Source: an uncultured Ilyobacter sp. (GTDB taxonomy: Bacteria > Fusobacteriota > Fusobacteriia > Fusobacteriales > Fusobacteriaceae). Taken from it: 64,000 bases of DNA. The stretch is from assembly GCF_963668085.1 (NCBI RefSeq), contig NZ_OY764059.1, forward strand, positions 868,001 through 932,000, in the 5' to 3' direction. Shown in pieces: positions 1-8,295 of this stretch; the first letter of the stretch is position 1, and each line of letters begins with the position of its first letter. The notes under the pieces are model-generated. The model made no database searches. It saw nothing but the letters and a program-made list of their open reading frames with translations, and had not been told where the DNA came from. A program made the translations under genes and the position numbers.

Positions 1-1732
1 GAACAGGTGTAAAGTTGAATACGCCTATTATATAATCATCTTCATCCTTACTCTTACGTATAAAGGAGATGATGCTCTCCTGATAATTCAAGCAGTCTAT
101 CCACTGAAACCCTTCATGGGAACAGTCATTTTCCCAGAGAGCTTTTTCTTTTTTATAAAATAAATTGAGGGCTCGGGTATATTTTTTCATCTCTTTATGT
201 TTTTGATATTCCAAGAGATTCCAGTCAAGGTCTTCGTAATATCTCCATTCGACGAACTGACCGAATTCCCCTCCCATAAACAGCAATTTTTTACCTGGAT
301 GAAGCATGGTATATCCATAAAAAGCCCTTAAATTTGAGAACTTTTCTTCATAGGTACCAGGCATTTTGTCCAAAAGTGACTTTTTGCCGTGTACCACCTC
401 ATCGTGAGACAGGGGAAGGACGTAATTCTCTGAGAATGCATACATAAAGGAAAAGGTAATGTAGTTGTGATGCCACTTTCTGTATAGAGGGTCAAGTTCT
501 ATATAAGCCAGCATATCGTTCATCCATCCCATATTCCATTTATATGTAAAACCAAGTCCTCCTACATAACCTGGCTTTGTCACAAGAGGCCATGCCGTAG
601 ATTCTTCGGCTGCTATGTAAACCCCTGGATATTCTTCGAGAATTGACTTATTTAGTTCTCTCAGAAACTCCACTGCCCACAGGTTTTCGTTTCCGCCATA
701 CTCATTTTTAAGTTCTGGATGGTCACCTTTTTTACCGTAGTCGAGGTAGATCATATTTGCAACTGCATCTATACGTAGACCATCTATGTGAAACTCCCTT
801 ATCCAATAAAGAGCGTTGGAAATAAGAAAACTCTTTACCTCATTTCTTGAAAGGTCAAAGTTTGCAGTTCCCCAGTCATAATTCTCTCCTAAAAGTTCCC
901 ACTGGTACTCATAGGTAGGAGTCCCGTCAAATCTATATAAAGCATGACTGTCTTTACAAAAATGTCCAGGAACCCAGTCGAGTATAACCCCTATATTTTT
1001 TTCATGCATCTTATCTACAAAATACTTAAAATCCTCAGGTGTCCCATATCTGCTTGTTACAGAATAGTAACCTGTCCCTTGATAACCCCAGGAAGCATCT
1101 AGAGGATATTCCGACACAGGCATTATTTCTATATGAGTATATCCCATATATTTCACGTATTTAGATAGTTCATCGGCGATCTCTCTGTAGTTATAAAAAC
1201 ACTCATGATCTACCTCAATTATATTTGACGAATGGTCAATATCTTTTACCTTGTCTTCTGGAAGCTTTTTCTGTTTCCATGAACCTAGGTGCAGTTCATA
1301 AATATTCATAGGACTCTCATAATGATTGGTGTTTTTACGTTTTGTCAGCCATTTGCTGTCTTTCCACTTGTACTTCTCTAGACCATAGACCACAGACGCA
1401 GTATTAGGCCTTAATTCAGAATAAAAAGCGTAGGGATCACTTTTTTGTATTCTCTCTCCAAACTGAGTCTCTATGTCAAATTTGTAAATTTCTCCCTTAG
1501 CGATTCCGTCTATTTCGAGTTCCCATATCCCCTCATTATTCACCTTTGACATGGGATTGGCAGAGGAATTCCAGTTGTTGAAATTTCCTATGACACTTAC
1601 AGATTTTGCTCTAGGTGCCCATACCCTAAAAAAAGTTCCTTCTTTTGTCAGGTGTGCCCCCATGTATTCATAGGTTCTTTTGTGCTCTCCTCTATGAAAG
1701 AGGTATCTGTCTATTTCAGTTTTATTGCTCAT
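1..1732 (-). CDS. glgB: 1,4-alpha-glucan branching enzyme GlgB (3' end outside window)
   Basis: Transfers alpha-1,4-glucan segments to alpha-1,6 positions in glycogen synthesis. About 577 N-terminal residues are in the window; the stop lies beyond base 1, so roughly the last 50 or more residues are missing compared with the usual family length. It has an N-terminal CBM48-like part (WAPRAKSVSVIGNFNNW) and a GH13 barrel with GLRIDAVANM (nucleophile Asp about residue 322), AAEEST (general acid Glu about 376) and PLSHDEVVHGK. The ATG at 1732 follows GAGGAGGTAC. No other glycogen gene lies on this side of the window, so the rest of a glg cluster, if present, is to the left. Confidence 0.96.
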   Translation of the reverse strand, partial: MSNKTEIDRYLFHRGEHKRTYEYMGAHLTKEGTFFRVWAPRAKSVSVIGNFNNWNSSANPMSKVNNEGIWELEIDGIAKGEIYKFDIETQFGERIQKSDPYAFYSELRPNTASVVYGLEKYKWKDSKWLTKRKNTNHYESPMNIYELHLGSWKQKKLPEDKVKDIDHSSNIIEVDHECFYNYREIADELSKYVKYMGYTHIEIMPVSEYPLDASWGYQGTGYYSVTSRYGTPEDFKYFVDKMHEKNIGVILDWVPGHFCKDSHALYRFDGTPTYEYQWELLGENYDWGTANFDLSRNEVKSFLISNALYWIREFHIDGLRIDAVANMIYLDYGKKGDHPELKNEYGGNENLWAVEFLRELNKSILEEYPGVYIAAEESTAWPLVTKPGYVGGLGFTYKWNMGWMNDMLAYIELDPLYRKWHHNYITFSFMYAFSENYVLPLSHDEVVHGKKSLLDKMPGTYEEKFSNLRAFYGYTMLHPGKKLLFMGGEFGQFVEWRYYEDLDWNLLEYQKHKEMKKYTRALNLFYKKEKALWENDCSHEGFQWIDCLNYQESIISFIRKSKDEDDYIIGVFNFTPV

Positions 1733-2160
1733 TGTACCTCCTCTCGGTTATAAATATGCCCTCTATAATAATACTTCAAATTATTAATTTTCTTTTTATA
1801 TTTTTTCAGTTTTTTTAGACAAAGTTCACCTATATATACCAAAATAACTAAATTTTTATTCTTTTTATACTAAAGAAGAGAAGATAAATTCTTCTCTTTC
1901 TTGTAGGTCGATGACAGCTGGGTTTTTAATTTTTCTCTTCACAGATAAAATTCAGAGAAAAAATTTTTATTTTTTATAAATGTTGTTTACAAGTATATCA
2001 CCAATGGTATATTTAAATCAAATGGATAATTCTAAAAAAAAAGAGCTTTTTCTGGTTAAAAATTATTCGTTTTACCATTGGAATATTATATTAAAAAATT
2101 AAAACTAGGTTTTATGGGATTTGAAATTGAAAATTAAAAAATATTAACTGCTTATTAATA
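1733..2160. other. Intergenic, AT-rich
   Basis: About 430 bases between glgB and the terminator of the next operon. It is extremely A/T-rich with long A and T tracts and no plausible start with a ribosome binding site. The glgB promoter should lie here on the minus strand, but I cannot pick out a convincing -35/-10 pair. Nothing else is seen. Confidence 0.5.
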
Positions 2161-2190
2161 AAAAAAACAGTCGAAAATTATTCCGACTGT
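2161..2190 (-). terminator. Intrinsic terminator of the envelope-stress operon
   Basis: On the minus strand the arms ACAGTCG and CGACTGT (2184-2190 and 2167-2173) flank a 10-base loop and are followed by a run of T. The hairpin includes the stop codon of the Spy-like gene, so the operon ends here. Confidence 0.85.
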
Positions 2191-2549
2191 TGATCTATTA
2201 TTTTTCTTATACGGTTCATATAATTCTCTTTTAGAACACGTCTTTCTTTTCTTAATTTTATTGCTTCTTTCTGTAACTGTTCAAATTTTTTCATGTCCGG
2301 GTCTTTAGAAAGCATACATTTATTCATTTCAGACCTCAAATCCCTTGCACGATTGTTTATTTCTGACTCTTTATTGACAAGCTCTGCTCTCAGCTCCATC
2401 ACCTTCTCTTTTTGATCTGGAGTCAGATTCTCAAAAAGAGCTACATTTTTCATGGGTTTATGTTTTCTCTGATTTTCTTTAAAGGGAGCTGAATCTATTG
2501 AGATCACCAGGATCATAAAAATTAAAAGTAAACTTAATTTTTTTATCAT
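2178..2549 (-). CDS. Spy/CpxP-like periplasmic protein
   Basis: A 123-residue exported protein: a hydrophobic signal peptide (about residues 1-20, ending near IDSA) and then a highly charged, all-helical mature part. It starts with LTPDQKEKVMELRAEL, the LTxxQ-type motif of the Spy/CpxP/ZraP (LTXXQ) family of periplasmic chaperones and stress sensors. A DPDMKKFEQLQKEAIKL segment matches the layout of the tandem protein at 7573-8295. The start overlaps the stop of the upstream sensor kinase (ATGA), so it is translationally coupled to it. In known systems such as CpxP and ZraP, this protein tunes the neighbouring kinase. That role is inferred here from the linkage. Family call fairly sure, ligand unknown. 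Confidence 0.75.
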   Translation of the reverse strand: MIKKLSLLLIFMILVISIDSAPFKENQRKHKPMKNVALFENLTPDQKEKVMELRAELVNKESEINNRARDLRSEMNKCMLSKDPDMKKFEQLQKEAIKLRKERRVLKENYMNRIRKIIDQQSE

Positions 2550-3961
2550 ATCTGTTCCTCCCCTCCTTCAAACCAGAAAACCAAACCTTCTTCAACTTTT
2601 TCCATCCCAAATTTATATCCATGGTTGTCGAGAATCTTTTTTACTATTGTCAGCCCAAGACCGGTACCGCCGTTTCTTGTACGGGATTTATCCAGTCTGA
2701 AAAAAGGAACCCATAATTTTTCTAACTCATCTTTCTCTATATCACAGTTGTTAAAAATCTCAAATCTCATATTTTCATCTATTTTTTGGAGTTTGATATG
2801 GATAGAGCCATGATCTTTGACATATTTTACAGCATTACTGATAAGGTTTCTTATTACCATAGAGATCTTATCGTGATCCCCTAGGATTTGGCCATTCTCT
2901 AGTTCTGATTTTAAAACTATAGATTTTTTATCCATAAGGAGCTTGTTTATGCTTATCTCTTTTTCTATTATCTCTTTTAGGTCAAGCTCTTCCATTGCCA
3001 ATTTCTCATAACCTTGTTCCATTTTAGAGAGAAGCAGCAGTGATTTAACAAGCTTATCCATCTCTAAAACTTCATCCTGTATTATCTCAAGGTAGAAATT
3101 CCGGGTTTTTTCATCAGGAGCGATGCCGTCTCTCAGTCCCTCAGTATAATTACTTATAACAGCTATAGGGGTCTTAAGCTCATGACTTACATTAGAGATA
3201 AATTCCTTTCTCATTTGATCTATAGCTTTTTCCCTCTCTATATCTTTTAGAAGTATCTTATTCGCCTCTAAGAGTTTCTCTTTAGCAGAGTTAATCTCCA
3301 AAATATTGTTTTCAAGGCTGTCTGACATAATATTTATGCTTTCTCCCAAGTCGCCGATTTCATCCTTTGATTTTTTTGTAAACCTTTTTGAAAAATCAAA
3401 TCTAGCAACTCTATGAGCCAGGTTTTGTATCTCTATGAGGGGTTTGGTTATTCTTCCAGAAAAGAGTTTAACCAAAATAATCCCCAATATAAAAGCAATA
3501 AATATTATTTTCATGTGATAGGCTGTTATTATGTCCATCTGTTCTTTTATAAAATTTGTAGGAACGCCCACTACCAAAAGTCTCTTATTGTCATAGGCGG
3601 TAAATAATATAAGGGTTTCAACCTGAAAAAATCTATCGATACTTTTTTTGTAAAAATAAGTTCCTGGATTTTTCGAAAGGCTCAAAATTTCCTCTTCCCT
3701 TGTTCCACTGTCCATGATGAGCTCAGGTTCTAAAAAATCAAAGGGAAATAAGTCAATCCTGACACCTGTTTCTTCCTCGATCTTTCCTATATCTATGTCG
3801 TAGCCTGCAGTTTTTACATATTCTGCCACCTCTAGGAGTTTATCCTTTCTTACATTAAAATAATATTTTTCAAAATGTATTTCACTGAAAAGATACATAG
3901 ATAAAGTTATTATCAGCATTATCAGTGATAGAAGAAAAAACAATTTATTTTTTATACTCAC
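2546..3961 (-). CDS. Membrane sensor histidine kinase
   Basis: A 471-residue two-component kinase. TM1 is about residues 7-26, with an extracytoplasmic sensor of about 120 residues, TM2 at about 150-168, HAMP at about 169-220, HisKA with FISNVSHELKTP (phospho-acceptor His260), and a HATPase_c domain with N box NLISNAVKYV and glycine box NGGTGLGLTIVKKIL. It starts with GTG directly after the regulator's TAA, with AGGTG six bases upstream. It is sandwiched between its OmpR-type regulator and a Spy-like protein, the arrangement of Cpx/Zra-like envelope stress systems. The signal it senses cannot be read from the sequence. Confidence 0.93.
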   Translation of the reverse strand: MSIKNKLFFLLSLIMLIITLSMYLFSEIHFEKYYFNVRKDKLLEVAEYVKTAGYDIDIGKIEEETGVRIDLFPFDFLEPELIMDSGTREEEILSLSKNPGTYFYKKSIDRFFQVETLILFTAYDNKRLLVVGVPTNFIKEQMDIITAYHMKIIFIAFILGIILVKLFSGRITKPLIEIQNLAHRVARFDFSKRFTKKSKDEIGDLGESINIMSDSLENNILEINSAKEKLLEANKILLKDIEREKAIDQMRKEFISNVSHELKTPIAVISNYTEGLRDGIAPDEKTRNFYLEIIQDEVLEMDKLVKSLLLLSKMEQGYEKLAMEELDLKEIIEKEISINKLLMDKKSIVLKSELENGQILGDHDKISMVIRNLISNAVKYVKDHGSIHIKLQKIDENMRFEIFNNCDIEKDELEKLWVPFFRLDKSRTRNGGTGLGLTIVKKILDNHGYKFGMEKVEEGLVFWFEGGEEQI

Positions 3962-4621
3962 TTAAGACACCTCAAATTTATAGCCTACGCCTCTTACAGT
4001 TTCGATATATTCTCCGCCAAGTTTTTTTCTTATTCTTTTTATCTGGGAATCAACAGCTCTTCGGTCTCCCTCGTAGTCATATCCCCACAGTGTAGTTATT
4101 ATTTTTTCTCTACTTAGTGCTATTCCTCTGTTTATCACAAAATATAAAAGCATCTCATATTCTCTAGGTGACAGCTCTAAAATTTCTCCGTCTAGTGTAA
4201 CAACATGACTACTGTCATTTATGACTAGTTTTCCCATATCGATGATAGAATCATTATTATTTCTTCTCAAAAGAGCCTTAATCTTTGCCATCAAGATTTT
4301 AAGGGAAACAGGTTTAGTAACATACTCGTCGGTTTTTAGTCTATATCCTTTTAATATATCATCTTCATCACCTTTTGCAGTTAGCATGATGATAGGTACA
4401 TTTATCTGTTCACTTCTGATCTCTCGGCAGACGTCCCAGCCGTTTAATTTTGGCATCATTATATCTAAGATCACCAGGTCTATTTTGTTGTTGAAAAAAA
4501 ACTCGATAGCCTGCTCGCCATCTTCGGCCTCTACAACGATGTATCCCTCTTTCTTTAAAAAATCTGAAGCAATCCTTCTTAATTTCCAGTCGTCCTCTGC
4601 AAGAAGTATTCTTTTGTCCAT
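3962..4621 (-). CDS. OmpR/PhoB-family response regulator
   Basis: A 219-residue regulator with an N-terminal receiver domain (acidic pair AEDD, phospho-acceptor Asp53 in VILDIMMP, Lys103 in VTKP) and a C-terminal winged helix typical of OmpR (ELSPREYEMLLYF, RAVDSQIKRIRKKLG, ETVRGVGYKFE). The ATG at 4621 is chosen because GGAGGAG lies just upstream; a TTG four codons earlier would bury that site. The receiver has KTDEYVTKP where GADDYITKP is usual, a mild variation. It is the partner of the kinase that begins one base after its stop. Confidence 0.93.
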   Translation of the reverse strand: MDKRILLAEDDWKLRRIASDFLKKEGYIVVEAEDGEQAIEFFFNNKIDLVILDIMMPKLNGWDVCREIRSEQINVPIIMLTAKGDEDDILKGYRLKTDEYVTKPVSLKILMAKIKALLRRNNNDSIIDMGKLVINDSSHVVTLDGEILELSPREYEMLLYFVINRGIALSREKIITTLWGYDYEGDRRAVDSQIKRIRKKLGGEYIETVRGVGYKFEVS

Positions 4622-4657
4622 ATTCTCCTCCAATCAAAACCTTTTAAATATTTTATT

Positions 4658-5257
4658 TCAAAGAGCTTTCTCTGCTATTATTATCCTTACTACATCAAAA
4701 AAAAGATCTCTTCTCTCAGTTATTTTAAATCCAGCTTTTTCTATATTTTCCTGGGTCTTTCTAACCATAGAAGTTCCTAAAAAAATTTTTGACATAATGC
4801 TCATCATAAAAAGAAAGATGTTTATCAGCGGGTTTTCACTTCTCATATGCTCTAAAAAAAGCACCTTTCCTCCGGGTTTTAATACCCTGTAAACTTCTTT
4901 TAACCCTGCTATAGGGTCAGGGACAGTACAGAATACACAAGTTGACACAGCACAGTCAAAGGTATTATCCTCAAAGCTCATGGTCTGTATATCCATCTCT
5001 AGGAGCTGTATATTTGTCATATTATTACTTTTTATAACTTTTTTTGATTTTTCCAGCATATTTTTGCTGAAATCTATACCTACAACCGAGGAATTTCTAG
5101 AATAATAGGGAAGGTTTGCCCCTGTTCCCACACCTACTTCGAGTACTTTCCCGCTTGCGAGAGATATAAGATCTTTTCTGTATTTATTGAAAAATAACAT
5201 TTTTTCCATTCTATCATAAATTTTAGCTACTTTGTCATATTTATCTTTTGTATTCAT
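4658..5257 (-). CDS. Class I SAM-dependent methyltransferase (UbiE/PmtA-like)
   Basis: A 199-residue methyltransferase with motif I VLEVGVGTGANLPYY, the acidic residue GIDFS, NTFDCAVSTCVFCTVPDP, and LKPGGKVLFLEHM. This profile is shared by UbiE/COQ5-type and phospholipid N-methyltransferase-like enzymes; the VLEVGVGTGANLPYY/FLEHM combination is common in the latter. A hydrophobic stretch (INIFLFMMSIMSKIFLG) could contact the membrane. ATG preceded by AAGGGAG. It lies 29 bases after the fatty-acid-hydroxylase-like gene and 36 before the regulator, in one transcription direction. A lipid substrate is an inference from this context. Confidence 0.8.
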   Translation of the reverse strand: MNTKDKYDKVAKIYDRMEKMLFFNKYRKDLISLASGKVLEVGVGTGANLPYYSRNSSVVGIDFSKNMLEKSKKVIKSNNMTNIQLLEMDIQTMSFEDNTFDCAVSTCVFCTVPDPIAGLKEVYRVLKPGGKVLFLEHMRSENPLINIFLFMMSIMSKIFLGTSMVRKTQENIEKAGFKITERRDLFFDVVRIIIAEKAL

Positions 5258-5286
5258 ACAATTCTCCCTTTATACACTATTATCCG

Positions 5287-6075
5287 TTACTTGTGTGACG
5301 AATTTGTGTCAATTTTTAGAAAAGGCTGTCTTATGAGAAAATTAAACTTCTGGTACCCTTCCTCATCATATCCAGGTATTCCGTATTTTTCAGTTGAAAC
5401 CTCCCCCTGGGGAGTGAAACTTCTGAAAAGTTTGTCCCATATTATAAGAAAAGATGAATAATTTGAGTTGCTCTCTTTGAATTTAATTGAATGATGTATT
5501 CTGTGGAGATATGGAGTTACGATAACTTTAGAAAGGATAATATCAATTTTCATAGGGATTTTAATATTGCTGTGGTGGAAGTATACGTTGCCGTTTAATA
5601 TCACCTCGTATATCAATACCGCCTCTATACCTATTCCAAGCAGGGCTATAGGCACCAACCTAAAAAGGTTCCCCAAAAAAATCTCAATGATATGAAATCT
5701 GAGAGCTGAAGTTGAATTTAAAAATTTATCTGTATGGTGAACATTGTGAAATCGTCTTAAAAAATTTATATTATGAAGAAGCCTGTGCCAGGTATAATTA
5801 GTAAGGTCTAGCAAAAGTATTTCTATGAATAAAATCAGGTTTTTATTCATAGAAACAATGTTGAAAAGTCCAAGGCCATTTTCTTCCAAAAATAATGCCA
5901 CTGTATAGACAGTAAATATGGCAATGAGACGTCCTAAAACTGTGTTTATGATTCCGAGTTTTATATTTGTCCCATCGTGTTTTTTTGACCGTTTATTGCT
6001 GTCCATCTGAGGCTGCAATCGCTCTAGGGCGAAAAAAAACAAAAATATAAATAAAAGTAGCAGTCCTCTATTCAA
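5287..6075 (-). CDS. Sterol desaturase / fatty acid hydroxylase family membrane protein
   Basis: A roughly 262-residue integral membrane protein with several hydrophobic segments and the histidine cluster of the fatty acid hydroxylase superfamily: HRLLH, HNVHH and HRIHH. These ligate a di-iron centre in known members, which hydroxylate, desaturate or cleave lipids. The TTG at 6075 is preferred because GGAGGTG sits six bases upstream; the in-frame ATG at 6090 overlaps that site and has no site of its own. It is first in an operon with a methyltransferase and a two-component system. Oxygen-dependent chemistry in a probable anaerobe is notable. Substrate unknown. Confidence 0.82.
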   Translation of the reverse strand: MNRGLLLLFIFLFFFALERLQPQMDSNKRSKKHDGTNIKLGIINTVLGRLIAIFTVYTVALFLEENGLGLFNIVSMNKNLILFIEILLLDLTNYTWHRLLHNINFLRRFHNVHHTDKFLNSTSALRFHIIEIFLGNLFRLVPIALLGIGIEAVLIYEVILNGNVYFHHSNIKIPMKIDIILSKVIVTPYLHRIHHSIKFKESNSNYSSFLIIWDKLFRSFTPQGEVSTEKYGIPGYDEEGYQKFNFLIRQPFLKIDTNSSHK

Positions 6076-6180
6076 TTTATTCACCTCCATAAAAAATTTT
6101 AAACCGAATAAAAAATCATCTTTAATTAAAAGCTTTTTTATCTATAAAATAAAATTCTAGAAGCCTTATCTTATAAAAAA

Positions 6181-6202
6181 AGTCCCTGATAACTCAGGGA
6201 CT
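6181..6202 (-). terminator. Intrinsic terminator
   Basis: AGTCCCTGA and TCAGGGACT form a 9-bp stem with a 4-base loop, followed on the minus strand by a T run. It ends the 6209-6568 gene and separates it from the envelope operon. Confidence 0.9.
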
Positions 6203-6208
6203 GACAGT

Positions 6209-6568
6209 TTAGTGTCTTTTTATTTTTAGATTTGTTTTTTCAGGGAGCTTGCTAAGATGTATGTGTCTATGTTCTGCTACCAGGGACAATCTATCTATAA
6301 TAGCTCCTAAATCTGATGAATCAAATATTTCTTTGAATTTTTCTTTTTCTAATATGGCATCTTTAAATTCATAGATACATGGACTTTGGGGTTTGAAAAC
6401 TATGGCATCTGAATATATTTTTTCTCCTAATACCTCGCTTAAAAGATCTGCTACTGTCATGGTAAAAACACCCTCAACTTCCACAGTATTCCTCGAATGG
6501 TTTATCTCAGTACGATATTTTGGCTCATACCTTTTTTCGATTGTGGAATAGGAATTTTGCATACTCAT
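6209..6568 (-). CDS. Hypothetical protein, 119 residues
   Basis: I do not recognise this family. It has no signal peptide or membrane segment, so it is probably cytoplasmic. The middle reads as a mixed alpha/beta fold (NTVEVEGVFTMTVADLLSEVLGEKIYSD in part) with a conserved-looking SPCIYEFKD, and a histidine-rich AEHRHIHLSKL near the end. The ATG has a strong AAGGAGGGG site upstream and a clear terminator downstream, so it is a real monocistronic gene. No function is proposed. Confidence 0.7.
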   Translation of the reverse strand: MSMQNSYSTIEKRYEPKYRTEINHSRNTVEVEGVFTMTVADLLSEVLGEKIYSDAIVFKPQSPCIYEFKDAILEKEKFKEIFDSSDLGAIIDRLSLVAEHRHIHLSKLPEKTNLKIKRH

Positions 6569-6646
6569 GTAATCCCCTCCTTAATATATAGCATTTTTGT
6601 ATCTACAATAATTTACAATTTTTTTACAAGATTCCTTTAAAAAAAT

Positions 6647-6668
6647 AAAGCCTATTTTCATAGGCTTT
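6647..6668 (-). terminator. Intrinsic terminator
   Basis: AAAGCCTAT and ATAGGCTTT form a 9-bp stem with loop GAAA on the minus strand, followed by seven T. It ends the small outer-membrane-like gene. Confidence 0.9.
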
Positions 6669-6669
6669 A

Positions 6670-7086
6670 TCAATATTTATAATCAAATTTTAACACCATT
6701 CTTCCGTCAGATTCATCCTCTATAGGATCAATGAGATAATTTTCATAGGCCACCTCTAGGCTAAGGTCATTTATGTCCACACCGGCTCCGACACTATAAT
6801 ACTTGTTGTCTGCAATGTCTGAAATAGCAGTCTCGGTAGAGGTTTCATCTGAGATATAGCTGTATCCCATATTCCCTTTTACATAGGGGATGGCCTTGGT
6901 GCCATCATAAATTTTGTATTTCATTTCTGCATACACCGGAGTGGCCTTTGATTCATTCATCAGCTGCAGAGAATGTGAGGATACTCCCATATGTATATTT
7001 TTGTAGTCTATTCCTTTTGAGTCCTCAGAAAAAACCTGAAAGGATAAGATTGCAGAAAATATAAAAAATATAAGTGTTCTTCTCAA
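6670..7086 (-). CDS. Small outer-membrane beta-barrel-like protein
   Basis: A 138-residue exported protein with a signal peptide (RRTLIFFIFSAILSFQVFSE). The mature part has alternating polar/hydrophobic strands (VYAEMKYKIYD, AIPYVKGNMGYSYI, YYSVGAGVDI, LSLEVAYENYLI) and ends in MVLKFDYKY, an aromatic C-terminus as expected for a barrel inserted by the BAM machinery. The length suits about eight strands or a partial barrel. It starts with TTG behind GGAGG. A near-consensus promoter (7128-7156) drives it independently of the gene upstream. The outer-membrane role is inferred from fold signs. Confidence 0.65.
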   Translation of the reverse strand: MRRTLIFFIFSAILSFQVFSEDSKGIDYKNIHMGVSSHSLQLMNESKATPVYAEMKYKIYDGTKAIPYVKGNMGYSYISDETSTETAISDIADNKYYSVGAGVDINDLSLEVAYENYLIDPIEDESDGRMVLKFDYKY

Positions 7087-7127
7087 GATATTTTCCTCCA
7101 GTTAGATAAATTAAAAGTCACATATAA

Positions 7128-7156
7128 ATTTTATCACCTTCTGAAAAAGGTGTCAA
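7128..7156 (-). promoter_or_regulatory. Sigma-70-type promoter of the small barrel gene
   Basis: On the minus strand: TTGACA, exactly 17 bases, then TAAAAT. The -35 box overlaps the stop codon of the preceding gene. The spacer contains CACCTT/AAGGTG, a short inverted repeat that could be a regulator site or a weak hairpin. Confidence 0.65.
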
Positions 7157-7443
7157 TTTTTAGTAGTTTTATTCAGATAGTAATTTACCCCTATAGAATT
7201 TTCGATATTTAAGACAGCCTCATTTTCCTTGAATAAATACTCCTCAATGAGGATAAATATACTTTGATCATCTTTGTAAATATACCTGAACTCTAAATCG
7301 TCGATATGATCTCTGCTGCCTCGACTTTTTATAAAAAGCTCGTCTATCTCAAAGAATTTTTTTAAAGTCTGACCCTCTGTTTTTTTTAATAGGCATGGAA
7401 AGTGATCTTTTTTTAATATGATATCTGTTATTTCACATTTCAT
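7153..7443 (-). CDS. Hypothetical protein, 96 residues
   Basis: Not recognised. A small soluble protein of mixed strands and helices (MKCEITDIILKKDHFPCLL at the start, ending VNYYLNKTTKN), with no signal or membrane segment. The ATG at 7443 is chosen because AAAGGGAGGG lies eight bases upstream; an in-frame ATG 48 bases earlier has no such site. Its stop overlaps the -35 box of the next gene's promoter. Confidence 0.65.
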   Translation of the reverse strand: MKCEITDIILKKDHFPCLLKKTEGQTLKKFFEIDELFIKSRGSRDHIDDLEFRYIYKDDQSIFILIEEYLFKENEAVLNIENSIGVNYYLNKTTKN

Positions 7444-7544
7444 AACAACATCCCTCCCTTTAAGGAAGATATTCTTATTAAACTCGGACATCCTTTTATA
7501 TTTTTATACAATAGAGCCTTGAAATTCTAAAATAAGACAAATTA

Positions 7545-7568
7545 AAATGGGCTAGATTTAGCCCATTT
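7545..7568 (-). terminator. Intrinsic terminator
   Basis: AAATGGGCTA and TAGCCCATTT form a 10-bp stem with a 4-base loop, followed by TTAATTT on the minus strand. It ends the tandem Spy-like gene. Confidence 0.85.
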
Positions 7569-7572
7569 CAGT

Positions 7573-8295
7573 TTAGTCCATCTCGTCTTCCATATCGGTG
7601 TCTGTCATATAGTTATAAAATTTTTCTTTTAATTCAAGTCTGTTTCTGAGGTTGGCTTTCTCCATCTCACTTTGGATTTTTATCCTTTTTTCTGTGAGCA
7701 TCTCAATTTTTTTCATGTCGGGATTATCTAAAAGCATCTCTTTTTGCATCTCTAGTTTGATCTCTCTTACCTGGAGTCTATACTCTTCATTTTCTTTTCT
7801 GTTGTTAATGTTATCCCTTCTGAGCTCCTGCTGTTGTTCTGGACTGAGTCTCTGATTGGACGGGCTTCTTCTTCTACCGGTGTTATTAGTCATATTTTGT
7901 CTCATAGCACCACGAAAATTCTCGATTCCAAACTTTTCCTTCAACTGGATTCTGTAATTGAGCATCTCTTTTTCTCTTTTGATTTTAAAGGCCGCTTTTT
8001 TATTAATCAACTTATCCAATTTTTTCATGTTTGGTTCATCTTTAAGAAGTTCTTTTTGCATATCAAGTTCTGTTTCACGAATCTGTATCATATAAAGCTT
8101 AGAGTCTTTCATATGCTCTTCATTCATTTTGTAGAATTCTTTCTGCTGCTCAGGAGTCAAAACCACAATCTGCTCTTGCCTCATGATTTTCTGACCAGTA
8201 TTTTTCATATTTGAGTTTACCGGTGTTCCAGCCTTGGCAAAGGAAACTGCTGACATAGATAAGGCCATAATAGCTACCATTTTCTTCATATTCAT
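7573..8295 (-). CDS. Periplasmic protein with two tandem Spy/LTXXQ-like modules
   Basis: About 240 residues: a signal peptide (MKKMVAIMALSMSAVSFAKA) and then two homologous helical modules. The first begins LTPEQQKEFYKMNEEH and the second LSPEQQQELRRDNINN. Each continues with matching segments: IRETELDMQKELLKDEPNMKK against VREIKLEMQKEMLLDNPDMKK. Each ends RxxLKEKF (YRIQLKEKF, NRLELKEKF). The 123-residue protein at 2178-2549 carries one module of the same design. Several ATGs lie close together behind AAAGGAGT; the third (8295) has the best spacing. Probable role: periplasmic chaperone or stress protein, inferred from the family. A fused double module is unusual. Confidence 0.75.
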   Translation of the reverse strand: MNMKKMVAIMALSMSAVSFAKAGTPVNSNMKNTGQKIMRQEQIVVLTPEQQKEFYKMNEEHMKDSKLYMIQIRETELDMQKELLKDEPNMKKLDKLINKKAAFKIKREKEMLNYRIQLKEKFGIENFRGAMRQNMTNNTGRRRSPSNQRLSPEQQQELRRDNINNRKENEEYRLQVREIKLEMQKEMLLDNPDMKKIEMLTEKRIKIQSEMEKANLRNRLELKEKFYNYMTDTDMEDEMD

